From: Cladobotryum mycophilum
Taxonomy: Eukaryota > Ascomycota > Sordariomycetes > Hypocreales > Hypocreaceae
Assembly (NCBI GenBank): GCA_036429605.1
Contig: JAVFKD010000004.1
Coordinates: forward strand, 3,224,001-3,288,000
Direction of reading: 5' to 3'
DNA length: 64,000 nt
The position numbers and the translations under genes were made by a program. Positions 34,893 to 47,374 of this stretch are shown here, piece after piece. Numbering within the stretch: position 1 is the stretch's first letter; each line of letters starts with the position of its first letter. The notes below the pieces were generated by a model that saw only the letters and a list, made by a program, of their open reading frames with translations, had not been told where the DNA came from and made no database searches.

Positions 34893-37830
34893 ATGCGTAT
34901 ACTCAACATCTGGTCTCTGGCGGTTGCTGCCGGGGCAGCTACGGCGTTCAAGCATGGAAGAACAAAGCCGCGCGACGATCCTACCAAACCTCGCCCCGAA
35001 CTCACACACAATTCCATTACGAGCAAGTTTATACTTGAAGTCAAGGAGGTTTGATGACTTTGACCGTCTTTGTTGGTTGTATACTCACGATTCGCCCTTA
35101 GGGATGGAGCATTCCTACCCTTGCTCGACAACTCGCTCCCGAACCTGGCATCAACGACACATTTTACAAATCGTTTGACTGCAGTGACATCTTCAACGGC
35201 TTGGTTATTAATACCAAGACTGATAATGCCGACACGCTCTCCGCACACGAGGGTGTGGCTAACGTCTGGCCGATGAAAACTGTCCCCTTGTCGTCACCGC
35301 TCGACCACGTAAAAACTGGCCCTGAATTCAGGGCTCAGAATTACTCCATCCATCGATGGACTGGTGTTGATGTCCTTCATACTCAAGGTATCAGGGGAAA
35401 AGGGGCCACGGTCGCCATTATTGACACTGGCGTGGATTACACCCACGAAGCAGTATGTGTTCTCTACATCATCACCTCTAAACACGTCTGACTTGGTGTC
35501 GCAGCTCGGTGGTTGTTTCGGCCCAGGATGCAAGATTGTAGGTGGTTATGATGTTGTCGGTACAGATTGTGAGTATCGGAGGACTCGCCGTTCTACTCGG
35601 ATTGATGTGCGTGGTGAACGAAAATGGCTAATCCGAGGAACAAGGGGACCCCCATGACGAGCATACTCATCCGAAGCGTCCGGATGCTGACCCTATGGAC
35701 TTACATGGTCATGGAACGCATGTAGCCGGTATTGTTGCAGCTGATAATGAATGGTACCGAGGATTGTTCACCGTTTGTCTAGCTATACTTTTAACATATT
35801 CCTCTACAGGCTCATCGGTGTTGCCCCTGATGCAAAGCTTCTCGTCTACAAGGTATTCCCAGACGTAAGACTTCTTTGATTATTGAAATTGCGTCTTGCG
35901 CTAATGGTTTTATATCAGGTTCCCGAGAATACCGATGAAGACATCCTTATCCAAGCATTTTGCGATGCTTATAGCGCGGGGGTTGCTTCTGCCCAAATCC
36001 CGTCTGCAATCGAATCACTCTGACTTTCAACTAGGCCGATATAATCACGGCAAGCATTGGTAGGCCTAATGGGTTTGTCGATAATCCGTGGGCCCTCGTC
36101 GCGAGCCGTCTAGTGAATAAAGGTATTGTGGTTACAATCTCGGCTGGTAATGAGGGTACAACTGGACCCTTTTTTGCTAGCAGTGGCTCCTCTGGCCACG
36201 GTGTTTTGGCGGTAGCTGCCATCAATGTCACCGGCAACCCAGACGTCAAAATGTCTGATCCGAAAGCGCAACCTGTTCCCGCCATCTTCACCACCTGGGG
36301 TCCAACGAATGACCTATCGATCAAACCTGATATTGGTGCTCCTGGGTACAACGTCGTCAGTACGTTACCGGGAAACAAATTCGGGCCGATGAGCGGGACG
36401 TCAATGGCAGCACCATACGTTGCTGGCATTGCTGCGCTGTACATATCCAAGCATGGCGGTCGCGAGCTTCACGGCCCCGGTTTTGCAAAGAGGCTGGCCG
36501 ATCGGATCGTATCGAGTGGTCGTAGTGTCACTTGGGACACTGGTAAGGTCCGGCCTGATTACATTGCGCCTCCTTTCCAGGTCGGCACTGGACTTGTCGA
36601 TGCATTGAAAGTTCTACGCTATGACACGCACTTGTCATTTGAACCATTCGCTTTGCAGGATTCGCAGCTATTCAAGCCGCAATGGCATGCAGATATTACC
36701 AATCTAGGCAACAAAACTGTTACCTACTTCTTCGACATTGAGCCGCAAGCTGGGGTACAGCTGCTTGACCCTCATTATGGGATCAAGCGTCTATACGAGC
36801 TAGAACCAATTAACATTACCCCAAAGGTTACATTACCGAAGACTCCTCTTGTTTTGAAGCCTGGAGAAACCGGTCGCGCGGAGTAAGTGAAGCATTCAAT
36901 TGCTAGGACCTTGAATAACGAAGAGCAGATTCTCCTTCAACCAACCACTTGGTATTGATGATGACTATCTCCCATTATACGGCGGCAAGATTTGGGTAAG
37001 GGGAAGCAATGGAGAGGATCTTTCCATTCCATACGGAGGTGCGTTTTCTAGGTCACAACCGTTCTGAATTCAGCGAAGCTCACAAAAGAGTTGTCTACGA
37101 TAGGGGCAGCATATGACACCGAGAAGGCTTTTGACACCATGTTCTTTGGGGAGCCTTCCGTAGGCCAGTCCATCAATTGGACGTACGTCCCTCACTTCCC
37201 AGATGCCGTTTGGATTGATTCTGACTGCCTTGGCATAGATGGACCTTCAACGTTGACTATGACAGCAACGACTATATGGAATTGAGCGCTAGTCTCAATT
37301 ATCCATGCTTCCACTTGCGCTGGGATGTAAGTACACGCGATTTTTGCTGAAATGAAAGAGTCTACTAGCTTAAATCTAACAATGATATAGATTTTCGGAC
37401 CATACTGGAGTGAAGAATACTGGTCATATCCTCCTGTTGTTGGCAATAACAACTACGTTGGCTCTGTCGCAATAATGCGTGATTCGGACTCCTACTTTTA
37501 TTATGATCCAGAGAGGATGGACAAAGATGACACCATTGCGTTTCCCATGATGAGAATCCCTCGCGGATATGTGAAATTCTGGTGGTTTGGGATACTGGCC
37601 AACGGGACGCGCATCGCGCCGGGGAACTATACGTGAGTTGTCACCTCGGCCTTTATTTCTTGTATCCCATGTCAAGTTCGAGCTGACTCGGTTGTTCCGT
37701 CAGAATGCGCTTTGCCGCCTTACGGCCATATGGAAATCCCAACATCGCGGACCACTGGGACGTCATGCGAATGCCTGTACGAAATATCCAGGTTCTCCCA
37801 TTCAACTCTACAAAATCGACCGGATCTTAA
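34893..37830 (+). CDS. Secreted subtilisin-like serine protease (S8A, Vpr/Pr1C-like), 12 exons
   Basis: Exons: 34893..35048, 35102..35452, 35505..35568, 35645..35753, 35810..35864, 35919..35981, 36035..36882, 36929..37038, 37089..37182, 37239..37326, 37391..37632 and 37704..37830. All 11 introns are 46-76 nt and phases close to 768 residues. A signal peptide (MRILNIWSLAVAAGAATA) precedes an I9-type propeptide (about 40-130). Catalytic Asp is at about 160 (VAIIDTGVDYTHEA), His at about 213 (HGHGTHVAGIVAAD), the oxyanion Asn in SAGNEGTTGP, and Ser at about 387 (GPMSGTSMAAPYVAG). A long C-terminal extension with Fn3-like character (VLKPGETGRAE...NQPLGIDDDYLP) matches large Vpr-type extracellular subtilisins. 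It probably degrades external protein. Two introns use AAG acceptors, and the donors at 35049 (GTTTGA) and 35982 (GTTGCT) are weak. The short exons 3, 5 and 6 are inferred from catalytic-domain continuity. Confidence 0.85.
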
Positions 37831-38148
37831 TACGGCACGACAGAGGTACTGAATTGGTTTCAATGAGTATTATGAAGAGGCGGTTGTCATGTCACACGTT
37901 TTGGGGAAGAATGCTGCATCACGGACGTTGCAGTCGAAAGCCTGCTATTCTAATGCAATTAATTCTATGGAATACATGATGCGACTCGCAAACAAGTGCC
38001 TCTTCGTAAAACTACCATGGTAACACATAAAAAAACAGCCTCAGGCTGGTCTCTGGCCCAACCATGCTGTTAAATGCATGGACCCCTGACGCTCAGGGGG
38101 CTACCTTCATCACATGGAGGCAAATAGTAGAAATGATCCACTATGTGC
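37831..38148. other. Convergent 3' intergenic region
   Basis: 318 bp between the subtilisin and ZIP transporter stops. No further feature seen. Confidence 0.5.
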
Positions 38149-40271
38149 TTAGGCCCACTTACCAAGAAGACTCATGAGTATCATTCCAGCAAGGAGACCA
38201 GCACCCGCAAGCACCACGGTTAGGATATCTGCTTCGGCAAGCTCAGCTTTGTGACCATGAGCTCCAACCATCCAGTCTGCAGCCCACATCTCAACGACAC
38301 CCACCCAGATGAGGATGCCAGCGGAGAGGGCATCAAGGGTACCTATGGCAATGATGGTGGACTTGTTGTTGCCATTGAAGCGCTTGAGGACACCAATACC
38401 AATCGCCATGCCGATGGGGGTGATGAAGGCGAAGAGGGCGGCGAGACCCAGTTGTTTCTGGAGGGTGAGGCCGACGGTCTGAACGCCATTATGGCTCTTG
38501 TTGCGAGAGGGAGGAGGGGAAACCTCTGGACTGCTGCCGATGCCCTTTTCGGAGGCTTGGCTGGTGTCTGGGTCGGTGAGGCAGCCGTCGTGTGGATGGA
38601 GGGAGGATGCCGGGCGGTCGGTGCCGATGTTAGCGATGCGGCTTCCCAGGGCGATGCCTTCGAAGAATTGGTGGAAGATGATGACGATGAAGAGGGTGAT
38701 GAAGAAGCTGTCGCCGGAGACGACGAGGGTGAGACCGATGACTGGATACAGAGTTAGATTTGATGTGGTTTTGATTCAAGAGGATTGGGGGGATATATGA
38801 AGGGTAGGCGGAAAATGCTTACGGAGTGAGTGGAAGAGAATACCGGCTTCCATGACTAGGATGCTGATGACTTCTCCTGACAGAATGGCCTTGGGGGTTG
38901 CTTGTCTTGAGGCAGTCTTGGTCTTGGCTAGGACGATGCGGTGACCTACGTATTCCACGAGGAAGGATAGGAATAGACCAGCCATGACGATGGTGGAAAC
39001 AGTTCCCTCGTAGGCCAGCGTCCCGAGACACTTGTTAGCGAACGTGAGGGTGGCATGGGTGTAGAGCTTTTGGATTAGGAGGCCCCTTGGTTAGTTCTCT
39101 ATATGTCTCCAACAAAACATGATTTGTACAAGTAGTTTTTTTGGGTGGGTGTTTCTTACATGGACAAAGGCAGTAGCAATAATAATTCCTGTGCCGAATT
39201 GCTTCATGACCATGAGGGGGATGGCTAGCTTGTTAGGCCAGGATCGCTGTAGGAGGATGGGAGCAAAGACGCCTGTTTTTTTGTAGAAGACATGATGTTA
39301 ACTAAAGGAATATATGACATTTTTGGGGAATGGTTCTGGAGTAGAAATGTTTAGGGAGGGGGATGGGGGGATTTGAAACTTACCGATTGCGCTGGCAGCC
39401 ATGATGACGAACAAGAGGCCGATTCGTAGTCCGACGTTGTAGTCTCTCTTGGGAGTTTCGCAGGCAGTTGCGAGAGACTCGGCTGTTTCGTGCGCGTCGG
39501 AGGAGACGCAATGCCTAATTCATTAGAGTTAGCTGGTGATGATGGTATTCTAGCTGGAGGTTTGCTGTCTGATGGGGAAAAGGGGATTGTTAGGGGGAAG
39601 ATTTTGGGGAAATGAGATTGGCTTACTCGACGCCAGCGTGGAAGTGACAGCGACGACCTCCTTGGGATGTATCCTCGTCTTCATGGTCGTGGTGGTCGTG
39701 GTGGTTGTGTTCGTCTTCCTCGTTGAGGTCTTCGTGATCATAACTCTCTTCATCGTGATGGTGGTCCTCTTCGTCCTCATCAGGAGCAAGGGCATCTACC
39801 TCGACTTCTTCACCGTCTGGGCCAATACAGAAGCTAGATAGGGTACTGTCAGCCCATTGTACATCTCTCAGGGGGTATCTTGGCCTCACGTTTCATAGCC
39901 GTGATGGTGGCATCCCGTGAATTGTGCTGGGACGTCGGTCGTAGCGGTTGGGGTCGCGTGGACGTGATACTCAGTGATACCGGCGATGCAAAACCTAAGC
40001 AGGAAGGAAGGTCAGTGGCTTTGACTAGAAACATGATGGTAAACAATGCATTCGCCTTCTTCTTGGTTTTTGCGTGAATCTGGAGAAGAAAAAGGTAAAG
40101 GGGTAGGGAGAGGGAGAGGGGGAGGGCATACAGTTCTGAGCCGTGCATGTGGCAAGCTGTAATGGCCGTCACCTCCGCATTGGCAGGGGAAGCGCTTGAG
40201 GCGACTGAAGTCTGTAGCTGGGCCACGGAGATGCCACCAAGGGCCAGGAGATGGAGGACTTTGATCAACAT
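38149..40271 (-). CDS. ZIP-family zinc/iron transporter
   Basis: Plasma-membrane or organelle metal importer, 510 residues. Exons: 40271..40132, 39994..39890, 39833..39627, 39514..39384, 39272..39160, 39066..38823 and 38741..38149; introns 137, 56, 112, 111, 93 and 81 nt. A signal-like hydrophobic N-terminus (MLIKVLHLLALGGISVAQ) is followed by a His/Asp/Glu-rich luminal domain (CHMHGSEL, CHHHGYET, DEDEEDHHHDEESYDHED, CHFHAG). The ZIP core starts RIGLLFVIMAASAIGVFAPI. TM4 carries FHQFFEGIALGSRI with the metal-binding H-x-x-x-E, and another conserved His is in FVHLYTHATLTF. The variable loop between TM3 and TM4 is short; the loop after TM4 is Ser/Pro-rich. The C-terminal GTLDALSAGILIWVGVVEMW and GMILMSLLGKWA fit TM7-8. 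Intron 5 ends in AAG. Confidence 0.92.
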
Positions 40272-41314
40272 GATGTCTAGATTATTGATATTCTTGGTCC
40301 CCTTTTCCCCGTAATAGTTCGTTGTGGTGTCGAGAGGAGTGTGTGGGCGGGGGTGGTGGTGATAGAGATCCTCAAGGAACTAAGCTTCGGTTTAAGCTTC
40401 AAGCCCCTGGCTAGAAAGGAACGAGCCAAAACAAAGTTCAAACGGAAGAGGATGCCCCAAGTGGAACTAAGAAGAGAGAGAGAAAAGAGAATATGTTGCT
40501 TATGGATGCGGCTTTGAGTCGACGTTGCTCTGGCAGACTCTAGGTTCTCGTTCCTCCTGAGTGGGAATTGGAGAGATATCAAGAGGAAGCAGAAAAGAAT
40601 TGGAATAGAATAGAAGTAAAAGGGGGAAAAGGAAAGGAAAAAAAAGAGAAAAGACATAAAACTTCTCTGCCCTCTTCTTCTGAATTTCCGGTTTTGTTTT
40701 TCTGCCAGAGAAGCGTTTGTTGAAGAAGTGTAACCCTGATGGCCCCCCCGGCTTGGCTGCGGGTACCCTGATGTTTCTTGATCCCCCCCTTTTTTTTCAG
40801 GAACATCAAGGGTCCTATTGGCTTTGAGCAGGTGCGGATGGAGAAACTTGGAACATCATACAGTCATTAATTACTGATGTGACCTTCTTTCTTTTTCCTC
40901 TTCCTTTCCTTTGTACCTCATCAAACGAATTCTTTTGTCAAGCCCATTGGTTGAATTACGGACGGAGTTCTGGACTCGTGCTCATCGAATGCCTCGGCTA
41001 ACCACCCTCGTAGTGTTCACGACTTGTTCCTCTGCGTTTCCGAAGTCGTGGCACGGAGACGGTTACGTTCCGAACATGCGGAGTGACACAAGCATTTTGA
41101 CACCAAAGGCATATACCCAAGGCACCTGTATAACCATTCAAGTTGACTGCTTCTTCTCCTTCTTCTCCCCCTCCTTCCCCTTCTTCCCCTTCTTCTCCGT
41201 CTCCTTCTCCTTCTACTTCACCCACTTCTATTCAAGGAAAATCTCGAGCTCAGTCTTGCTTCTTAGCCCAATTACCAAAATCCGCCAGCGTCCTCTGTTT
41301 CTTCTGTCTAGCCC
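40272..41314. other. Intergenic between ZIP transporter and photolyase genes
   Basis: 1.0 kb; pyrimidine-rich tracts (CTTCTTCTCC repeats, 41149-41220) and G/A-rich stretches. No gene recognised. Confidence 0.5.
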
Positions 41315-43247
41315 CTAAACTGACCTGTCTCCCACGCTTGTCCCCCACGGAATTACTCCCACCCCGTCTCTCGTGCAGGGCTCCCCCTCCCCGCGATCAG
41401 CATCCCGCCCATCGTCGCTTTCGTACTCTCCCATGACTTCCGCTTGTCCGGGCGAGGGAAACAGCTCTCTCCAGCTCCCATCTAGCACTTTCTCATTATT
41501 GCCAAACAAACCCACCTCGTACGCCTTCTTCATGGCGGACATGCAGATTCCCCTCCGCTCATTAAAGTCAAACATGGGCTTCGGATACGTTCCCTTCTCC
41601 TGATGCGTGAGCCCATCGCCCGTGATCCTCACACCGGCCATTCTCTGGTCCTGCAGCGGCGCCTTCCACGGCTCGTAGATGAACATGGCGTCCATGCCCT
41701 TCAACTCGGGGACCCATCTCCTGATAAAGTCACCGTTCTTATCCCACTTCTGGCCAAAGGATACAGGGCTGTAGCACCGGTAATACTGCGCGAAAAAGGC
41801 CACGCAGGCGAGCCACTGCCAGTTTCCGGCGTTGCAGGCCGGTTCGTGGTCTATGAGCCACTCCTCAAACACCTCGGCCCCACGCTCCCAGTCGACGTAG
41901 CACCCTCCCCTGGTGAGGAAGCACGCCACGCTGTGCCGTCCCAGGTGGTGTATCCAGCCTTCTTCCTTGAGCTGCCGCATCAGGGCGTCGATCCACGGGA
42001 ACCCGGTGACGCCGTGTTTCCACCTCTTGAACCATGCGTCCGCCTGCTCGTCGTCCACATGGTATCCCCCGGTGACGACACCGGTCTCGGGGTCCCTCTT
42101 CGAGGGGAGATGCCACGGAATGAAACGACAGTACGGATTCATAGCCGTTTGCGCAAAGGACTGCCCGAGCGCCGCCTGTGCGGCAAAGTACATGTCCCGA
42201 AAGAAGAGCTGGCCTGTGAGACTCTCTGGCGGCGTGGAGGATGCCCTGCCATACGAGTCGACGACGTCCTGGACGCTCCAGTAGAATAGGCGGACTGAAA
42301 GGGCGCCAAAGTGGAGGAAAGGGGAGAGTAGAGTGGTGGACTGTGGTTCGAACTGCGCTGGACTTGTCTGGGGTTTCTTGAACGTCGCCGTGTACTTTTC
42401 GTTTTTGATAATCCCATCTAGTCTCTCGAGGGCAATGGTTTCTCCCCCACGATGAGGCGTCGTAGCAGACGGAAATCCAAGCTCCTCCATAGTCTCAATC
42501 GCAAAGTCCCCGTTCGGCCCAGCGATATTCACATACCCCGTATCCCTGCCCGATCTATTCCCAGCATTCAAGTCCGGCCCCGTTTTCGGCTCGTCCCTCT
42601 CAAACTCGACGGGCATCTCCCCCGGATCCGGCAGGCTCGTAGGAGCAGATAGAGGCCTCGCTATGCTCCCGACTCTCTTGCCCGCCGCCTGCAGCTGCGT
42701 AATCGACATTGTGGGTTTCCCCCATTACTGTCGACCACCCTGTCGCTGTCCCATAGCGTCCTCCCCGACCGCACGACGACTTGAACGCCGGCTTCCTGCG
42801 CAGCTTGCATCACGGCATCGTCCCGCGAGCGCGCATACGCATCCGTATCCTTTTCAAAGACCAGATGCGTTGGCTTCCATGCTTTGAAGAGCTTGGGGAA
42901 CAATGTCTGCGGTGCTTCTCTCAGTACAAAGAGCTTGGACTTTTCGTTGAGCTTTGTGATGGACATTGAGAGGTCATTCTGGCAGTCCAGCCTATTTCAA
43001 GCCATGTAGTTAGTTTTTATAGAGCCATCACTTATCACCACCTCCACCACCATCATCATCCAATCTTTTCAAACCTACAAGAACTGCCACCTGTTTAGCC
43101 CCCTCTTGCCCGGTAAACATAGTAAGGATCCCACGTGAAGATGGGCCAGAAAACGTCCGGCTCAAGGTCCAGCGCCGCTTTCAGCGCGGGGGAGTCATGC
43201 AGACGAAGATCTGTTCTGAACCAGTAGATGACCCGAGGTTTGCTCAT
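41315..43247 (-). CDS. (6-4) photolyase / cryptochrome-type flavoprotein, interrupted by two 1-nt frameshifts
   Basis: FAD light-dependent DNA repair enzyme or photoreceptor of the (6-4) photolyase/animal-type cryptochrome branch. Exons are 43247..43079 and 42991..41315, intron 87 nt. The N-terminal photolyase domain starts MSKPRVIYWFRTDLRLHDSP; the FAD domain includes LSPFLHFGALSVRLFYW, TGQLFFRDMYFAAQA, GVTGFPWIDALMRQLKEEGW, and IHHLGRHSVACFLTRGGCYV, where the (6-4)-specific His pair (H-x3-H) is kept. NWQWLACVAFFAQYYRCYSP and RRWVPELKGMDAMFIYEPW follow. Two frames must be joined at C5 runs: 43099-43103 (RARGG/LNRWQFL) and 42719-42723 (SNGGK/PTMSITQ). With one base added at each, the CDS is 616 codons exactly; without them the protein stops after ~50 residues. 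Similar to Trichoderma CRY1-type proteins; light responsiveness cannot be judged from sequence. Confidence 0.87.
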
Positions 43248-43656
43248 GTTTCCTATCCTCTTGTTGTATCACGTCGTATATCCAAGTGACATGCTTTGAT
43301 TACGGTCCTTGATTGTCAGTTCATTAAATGAGGAAGATGGTGTGGGATGCGATTGGATGATGTCACCACGCGTATAGTTCCGATCCCCATCTCCTGCATC
43401 ATCGACATAGATCGCGACGAGTTTACATGCAATCCTCGCAATTCCGATACGTGGCACTTATAGAAACACGATAGAGTCTGAGTTATGGCCACATATTCAT
43501 CAATCAATTTCTGATTATAAAGATACTAAAAGGTCTTCAACAAGGAAAATACATTTTTTGCTAAATAACACATGTCGTCAACCATGCCAACCATATAATA
43601 CAAAATACCACCCATACCCAGATTATTTTTTTACATGAAGAAATATTTGCTTCCCT
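43248..43656. other. Photolyase promoter / permease 3' region
   Basis: 409 bp, AT-rich. No TATA-like element or gene is convincing. Confidence 0.45.
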
Positions 43657-45332
43657 TTACCGCCCAATAAACTTGAGCTCCAAATATCTAAGGGGAGGGA
43701 AGCTCACAAGAGCAAACCCGCATCCAACCCAAACGCCAACATCGGCTGTCGAGGCCAGGTTTGCCAAAGGCCCGACGTACCAGACCTGGGACATGCCAAG
43801 AATGGCACCAACCCAGCCGAGGAGGAAGCTGACCAAAGCAGCCCATCCCACAGGCAAGTATGACTTGTCCTCCCACCTCGACCAGTCAAAGGCCGTGTTC
43901 CACTTGAATAAAACATGCTCCTCCAAGACAATGCAAATCATGATCTCAATCCAGTAACCCATTAGGGCAAGGAAGTTTGAGAAGATGAGGAACAAGTGCT
44001 CTCGTCCCGCCAATGCCAGAACCATCTCAAGCAAGACCAGGAGCCATGTCCACACCCAACGTGGCACTAGCATTCCATAACGGCCCAGCGTCTGGCAGTC
44101 AAGGGCGGCAGAGTAGGTTCCGGGGACGCTGTTGGCAATCACACCAAGAGCAACAACAACGGAACAGAACTTGCCAAACCCTCCCAGCGGCGCATATCCC
44201 TCGACAATCAGGGCGCCGGTGCTGACGGCACTAGCATCAGCCCACGAGGTATTGCCCGCAATTCCGGTTCCGAGCCCAATGCCGATGAAGTAGACAAACA
44301 TGAAAGAAAACCAGATACCGACGAGTGTAAGAAGGAAGATCTTGGGCTTGGGAGTTTTCTCGGGGTAGTAAACATAGAAATCAGATGCCGCAGCTGCCCA
44401 TGAATTAGGCGTGTAAAAGCAGAGACAGAAGAATGTGAGGCGATGGGCGGCCAGCGTCGCGCCGGACCCTACAGAGGGGGTCTTGATATCGAAATGAGGA
44501 CCAGCACATCCGATTAAGACGAAGAGAACGATGAGCTGGGGAAGCCAGGCGAATCTATGATGCATATTAGCAACAGCTTACGATAAAATTTAGGATGAGG
44601 AAAGAGGAGGCTCACCTTTCGTATTTCTGGAAAGGTACCATGCCGGCTACCGCGATAACCCAGCATACAAGGGAGATGACGACGATTCCGACGACGATGC
44701 TCATGTTGCCACCACTCACAGCAGACAGCACTTGTCCACCAATGATGGCATCAATAGTACCGAATCCGACCATGAGAACAATGTTGAGGAGGGATGGGAT
44801 TCTGGATGGCCAATATCCCATGAAGAAGCGAAGGACGACCTAATGCGACGAAGATTAGCATATTGGGTTGAATCATAAATAAAATAAAAAAGACGTTGCT
44901 TACCATTGTTCTATTTCCGCTGACAGGACCCCAGATGCTCATGTATGCGGTTGACAAGCTGCCAATCAAAGCACCAAAGACCGCACACATGGCGCAGTCA
45001 AGAAATCCCAGTCCCAGTGTCAAAGGGCCCAAGAGTCCAACAGCCAGATTGTTGATGGACACATTGGCGCTGAACCACAGCAGAGCAACCTGGAGATCGT
45101 TGGCAAAGGAAGCGGGCAGTCGCTCCTCTGGTAGCACACGAGTGATGCCTCGGGCCTCGAAACCAGCGAGGCTCTCGAGGCGTGCGTTGAGCCTCTTGAG
45201 GGTCGAGGGAACAGCGGCCTCTGTCTTGATAGACGTGTCGATGGGTGCGTCGTCGATAGACGAGGACATTGCGCCACCCTTCTCACTAGATGAGAGCTCC
45301 ATATCGAGCGTCGCAGCGTTGGTCGCCATCAT
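43657..45332 (-). CDS. Purine-cytosine permease (NCS1 family, FCY2-like)
   Basis: Proton symporter for purines/cytosine in the plasma membrane. Exons: 45332..44904, 44839..44616 and 44554..43657; introns 64 and 61 nt; 516 residues. After an acidic/Ser-rich N-terminal tail, the family motif KRLNARLESLAGFEARGITR is followed by LPASFANDLQVALLWFSANV and 12 hydrophobic segments: GLGFLDCAMCAVFGALIGSL, FGTIDAIIGGQVLSAVSGGN, AASDFYVYYPEKTPKPKIF, NSVPGTYSAALDCQTLGRYG and a C-terminal LRYLELKFIGR. Two adjacent ATGs (45332 and 45329) could start translation; the first is used. Because the sequence AASDFYVYYPE is the diagnostic Fcy2/Fcy21 region, the assignment is firm at family level. Substrate range is unknown. 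Confidence 0.92.
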
Positions 45333-47374
45333 GGGATGATCCAAAAGAAGCGACGATGACTGTGACAAAAGTGACTGACAACAAAATAAAGTGAGACAAA
45401 TAAATCACCACGCGAGCGAGGTGGTATAGTATTTACATTGGCCGCAGAAACGGCAACGGTTGCATTATTAGAGCCCGCGAGAGAGCAAGGCTTCGGGAGT
45501 TTTGCTAGAGCCAAATGGTCAAGTAAAGTAAGCCTTTCTCTCTTTCTCTTGCGCGCTCTCTTCTCTCTCTCTCCACCCCTGGGGGGAAAAAAGAAACAAG
45601 CCTAAGCCAAAGGGCTGAAAGGGAGCTGGAGAATCCGCGGCGCTGGGCGAAACGGTTACGCCATGTGTGTGAGGAGTGGAGGTGACGGTATGTTTCCTTG
45701 GTAGCCCTGTTTTTTTTTGCTTCTCTGGGGGTCTGGCACTGGGCCTGGCACTGGGTCTATGGATTTCTTGGGTCTCTTTTCTTTAAGCGTGCCGGACTAA
45801 ATAAGGACTTGCAGTGCGCATGTGTTCCCACTAAGAAACATGCATCCAATGGATTCCTGGTCCTGATCCCCTGTTCTTTTTTTGGGGTGCTGGTCTGTGG
45901 TCGTCCAGGGAGATGGCGAAGAGGGAAGTTGGTCTGAGCTCTCTCTCTCTCTCTCTATCTTGTCCGCGCAGGTCTAACCATAGATTGGTTCAGAAGCCGA
46001 AGCAAAGAGGCGTGAGGGGGAAACGGAGGGATGGATGGATGGCATGGATGGCTGAGTGGACGCAAGGGAGGGGAGAGACACGCAGAGAGAGGGGGAGAGA
46101 GGAGAGAAGGAGAGAGAGAGAGAGTCCGGAGTGTCTTTTTTTACCATTTTCTTTCTTCTTCTCCTGTTACTATTGAGAGGTTATCGTTCCGACGGACTGG
46201 ATGAGGCGACGAATGGACTCTTTGTTTCTAAATGTCTGTGTCCTCTCAATCCCTGCGAACCACGTTTTTCAGCTCGATGGCATGATTCCGTACATGAAGT
46301 CTGCACGCACAGCTGGTCTCAGACCCTCCAGACCTCCAGACCACTCTCTCTATTTTCTCTCTTTCTCTCGATGTGAACGTGCTCAAGGGAGGGTCAATGC
46401 AACCTTCGACCTGAGGGGTGGAGCATCGAAATGCATGGGCCCGCATGAAACCTTTGTGCCGCCGTTGGGGAAAAAAGAAAAGAATCCCGGCTTCTCCCAT
46501 CGTACCGTATCGTCAATGCGTCCGTTATCTTTTACTACTTGTAGGGAGTACCGACTACCTAGTAAAAGCTCTCGAGGAATTCAGGGGACAAGGATCATGT
46601 AATGGAGGTTCTTTTGCTGCTCTTTCGTCTGTCTGTGTGTGGGTGTGGGTGTGGGTGTGTGGTGTGTCTGTGTTTAAACTACCAATGCACGTGAGTGAGA
46701 AACAAGTTAGAGCCACCCGACGAGATGAGAGAGAGAGAGGAGAGCACTAAGAAAACAGATCCCGCCTCGTTCAAGCCTCCAGGGGCCTCCTCCAGGGCAT
46801 TCAGGGCTCGACGCATCCACTCCAGCGCTGGTATGACGCTAAGGAACGCTGGAGCTCAGGCCGTGGCGGCACTTTCAGCCCCCAAAACCAACAGTCGGGT
46901 GAGATCTAAGGGAGATCCACTACCCAATAGTACCATCTGCGGTTCGTCTCTTTTGCCTATGATTCAAGTATCCATCACCATCATCATCATCATGGTGGGT
47001 GTTCGGCCGATCAAGCCACTTTGGATCGCTCGTTTGTGATGACAAGGATGACGGTCCTTTTTTTGGCGATTTTAATCTATTGTGATGTCGAAAAACGTTT
47101 GAGTCAAACACAGTTCATTTCGCATGATCCATGGCATAAAACTCACCCTCATACCACACAGGAGGAACACAGCCAAAATCAACAGGATGGAAAACAATGT
47201 ACAGATAATGGATACTATTTCGGTCATATTGCTACGTAAACTATCTAATTATACAAGAATCTTTTCAAAAACAGAAAGTATATATCTCTCAATCGTGGTA
47301 TCGCGTAAACAAAACATTATCGACAATATAAAGAAAGAAGGAAGGAAAGGAAAAAAACCGCCTCTCCCCTTAGA
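45333..47374. other. Intergenic, no gene recognised
   Basis: 2.0 kb. GA/CT simple repeats (45540-45575, 45934-45960, 46080-46125), G/T-rich tract (46625-46670), T-rich runs. It includes the permease promoter. Short ORFs show no family features. Confidence 0.5.

Noticed and set aside
34893..37830. Subtilisin as a pseudogene because many frames are interrupted
   Set aside because: Twelve exons with valid splice sites and matching phases restore an intact protein with all catalytic residues.
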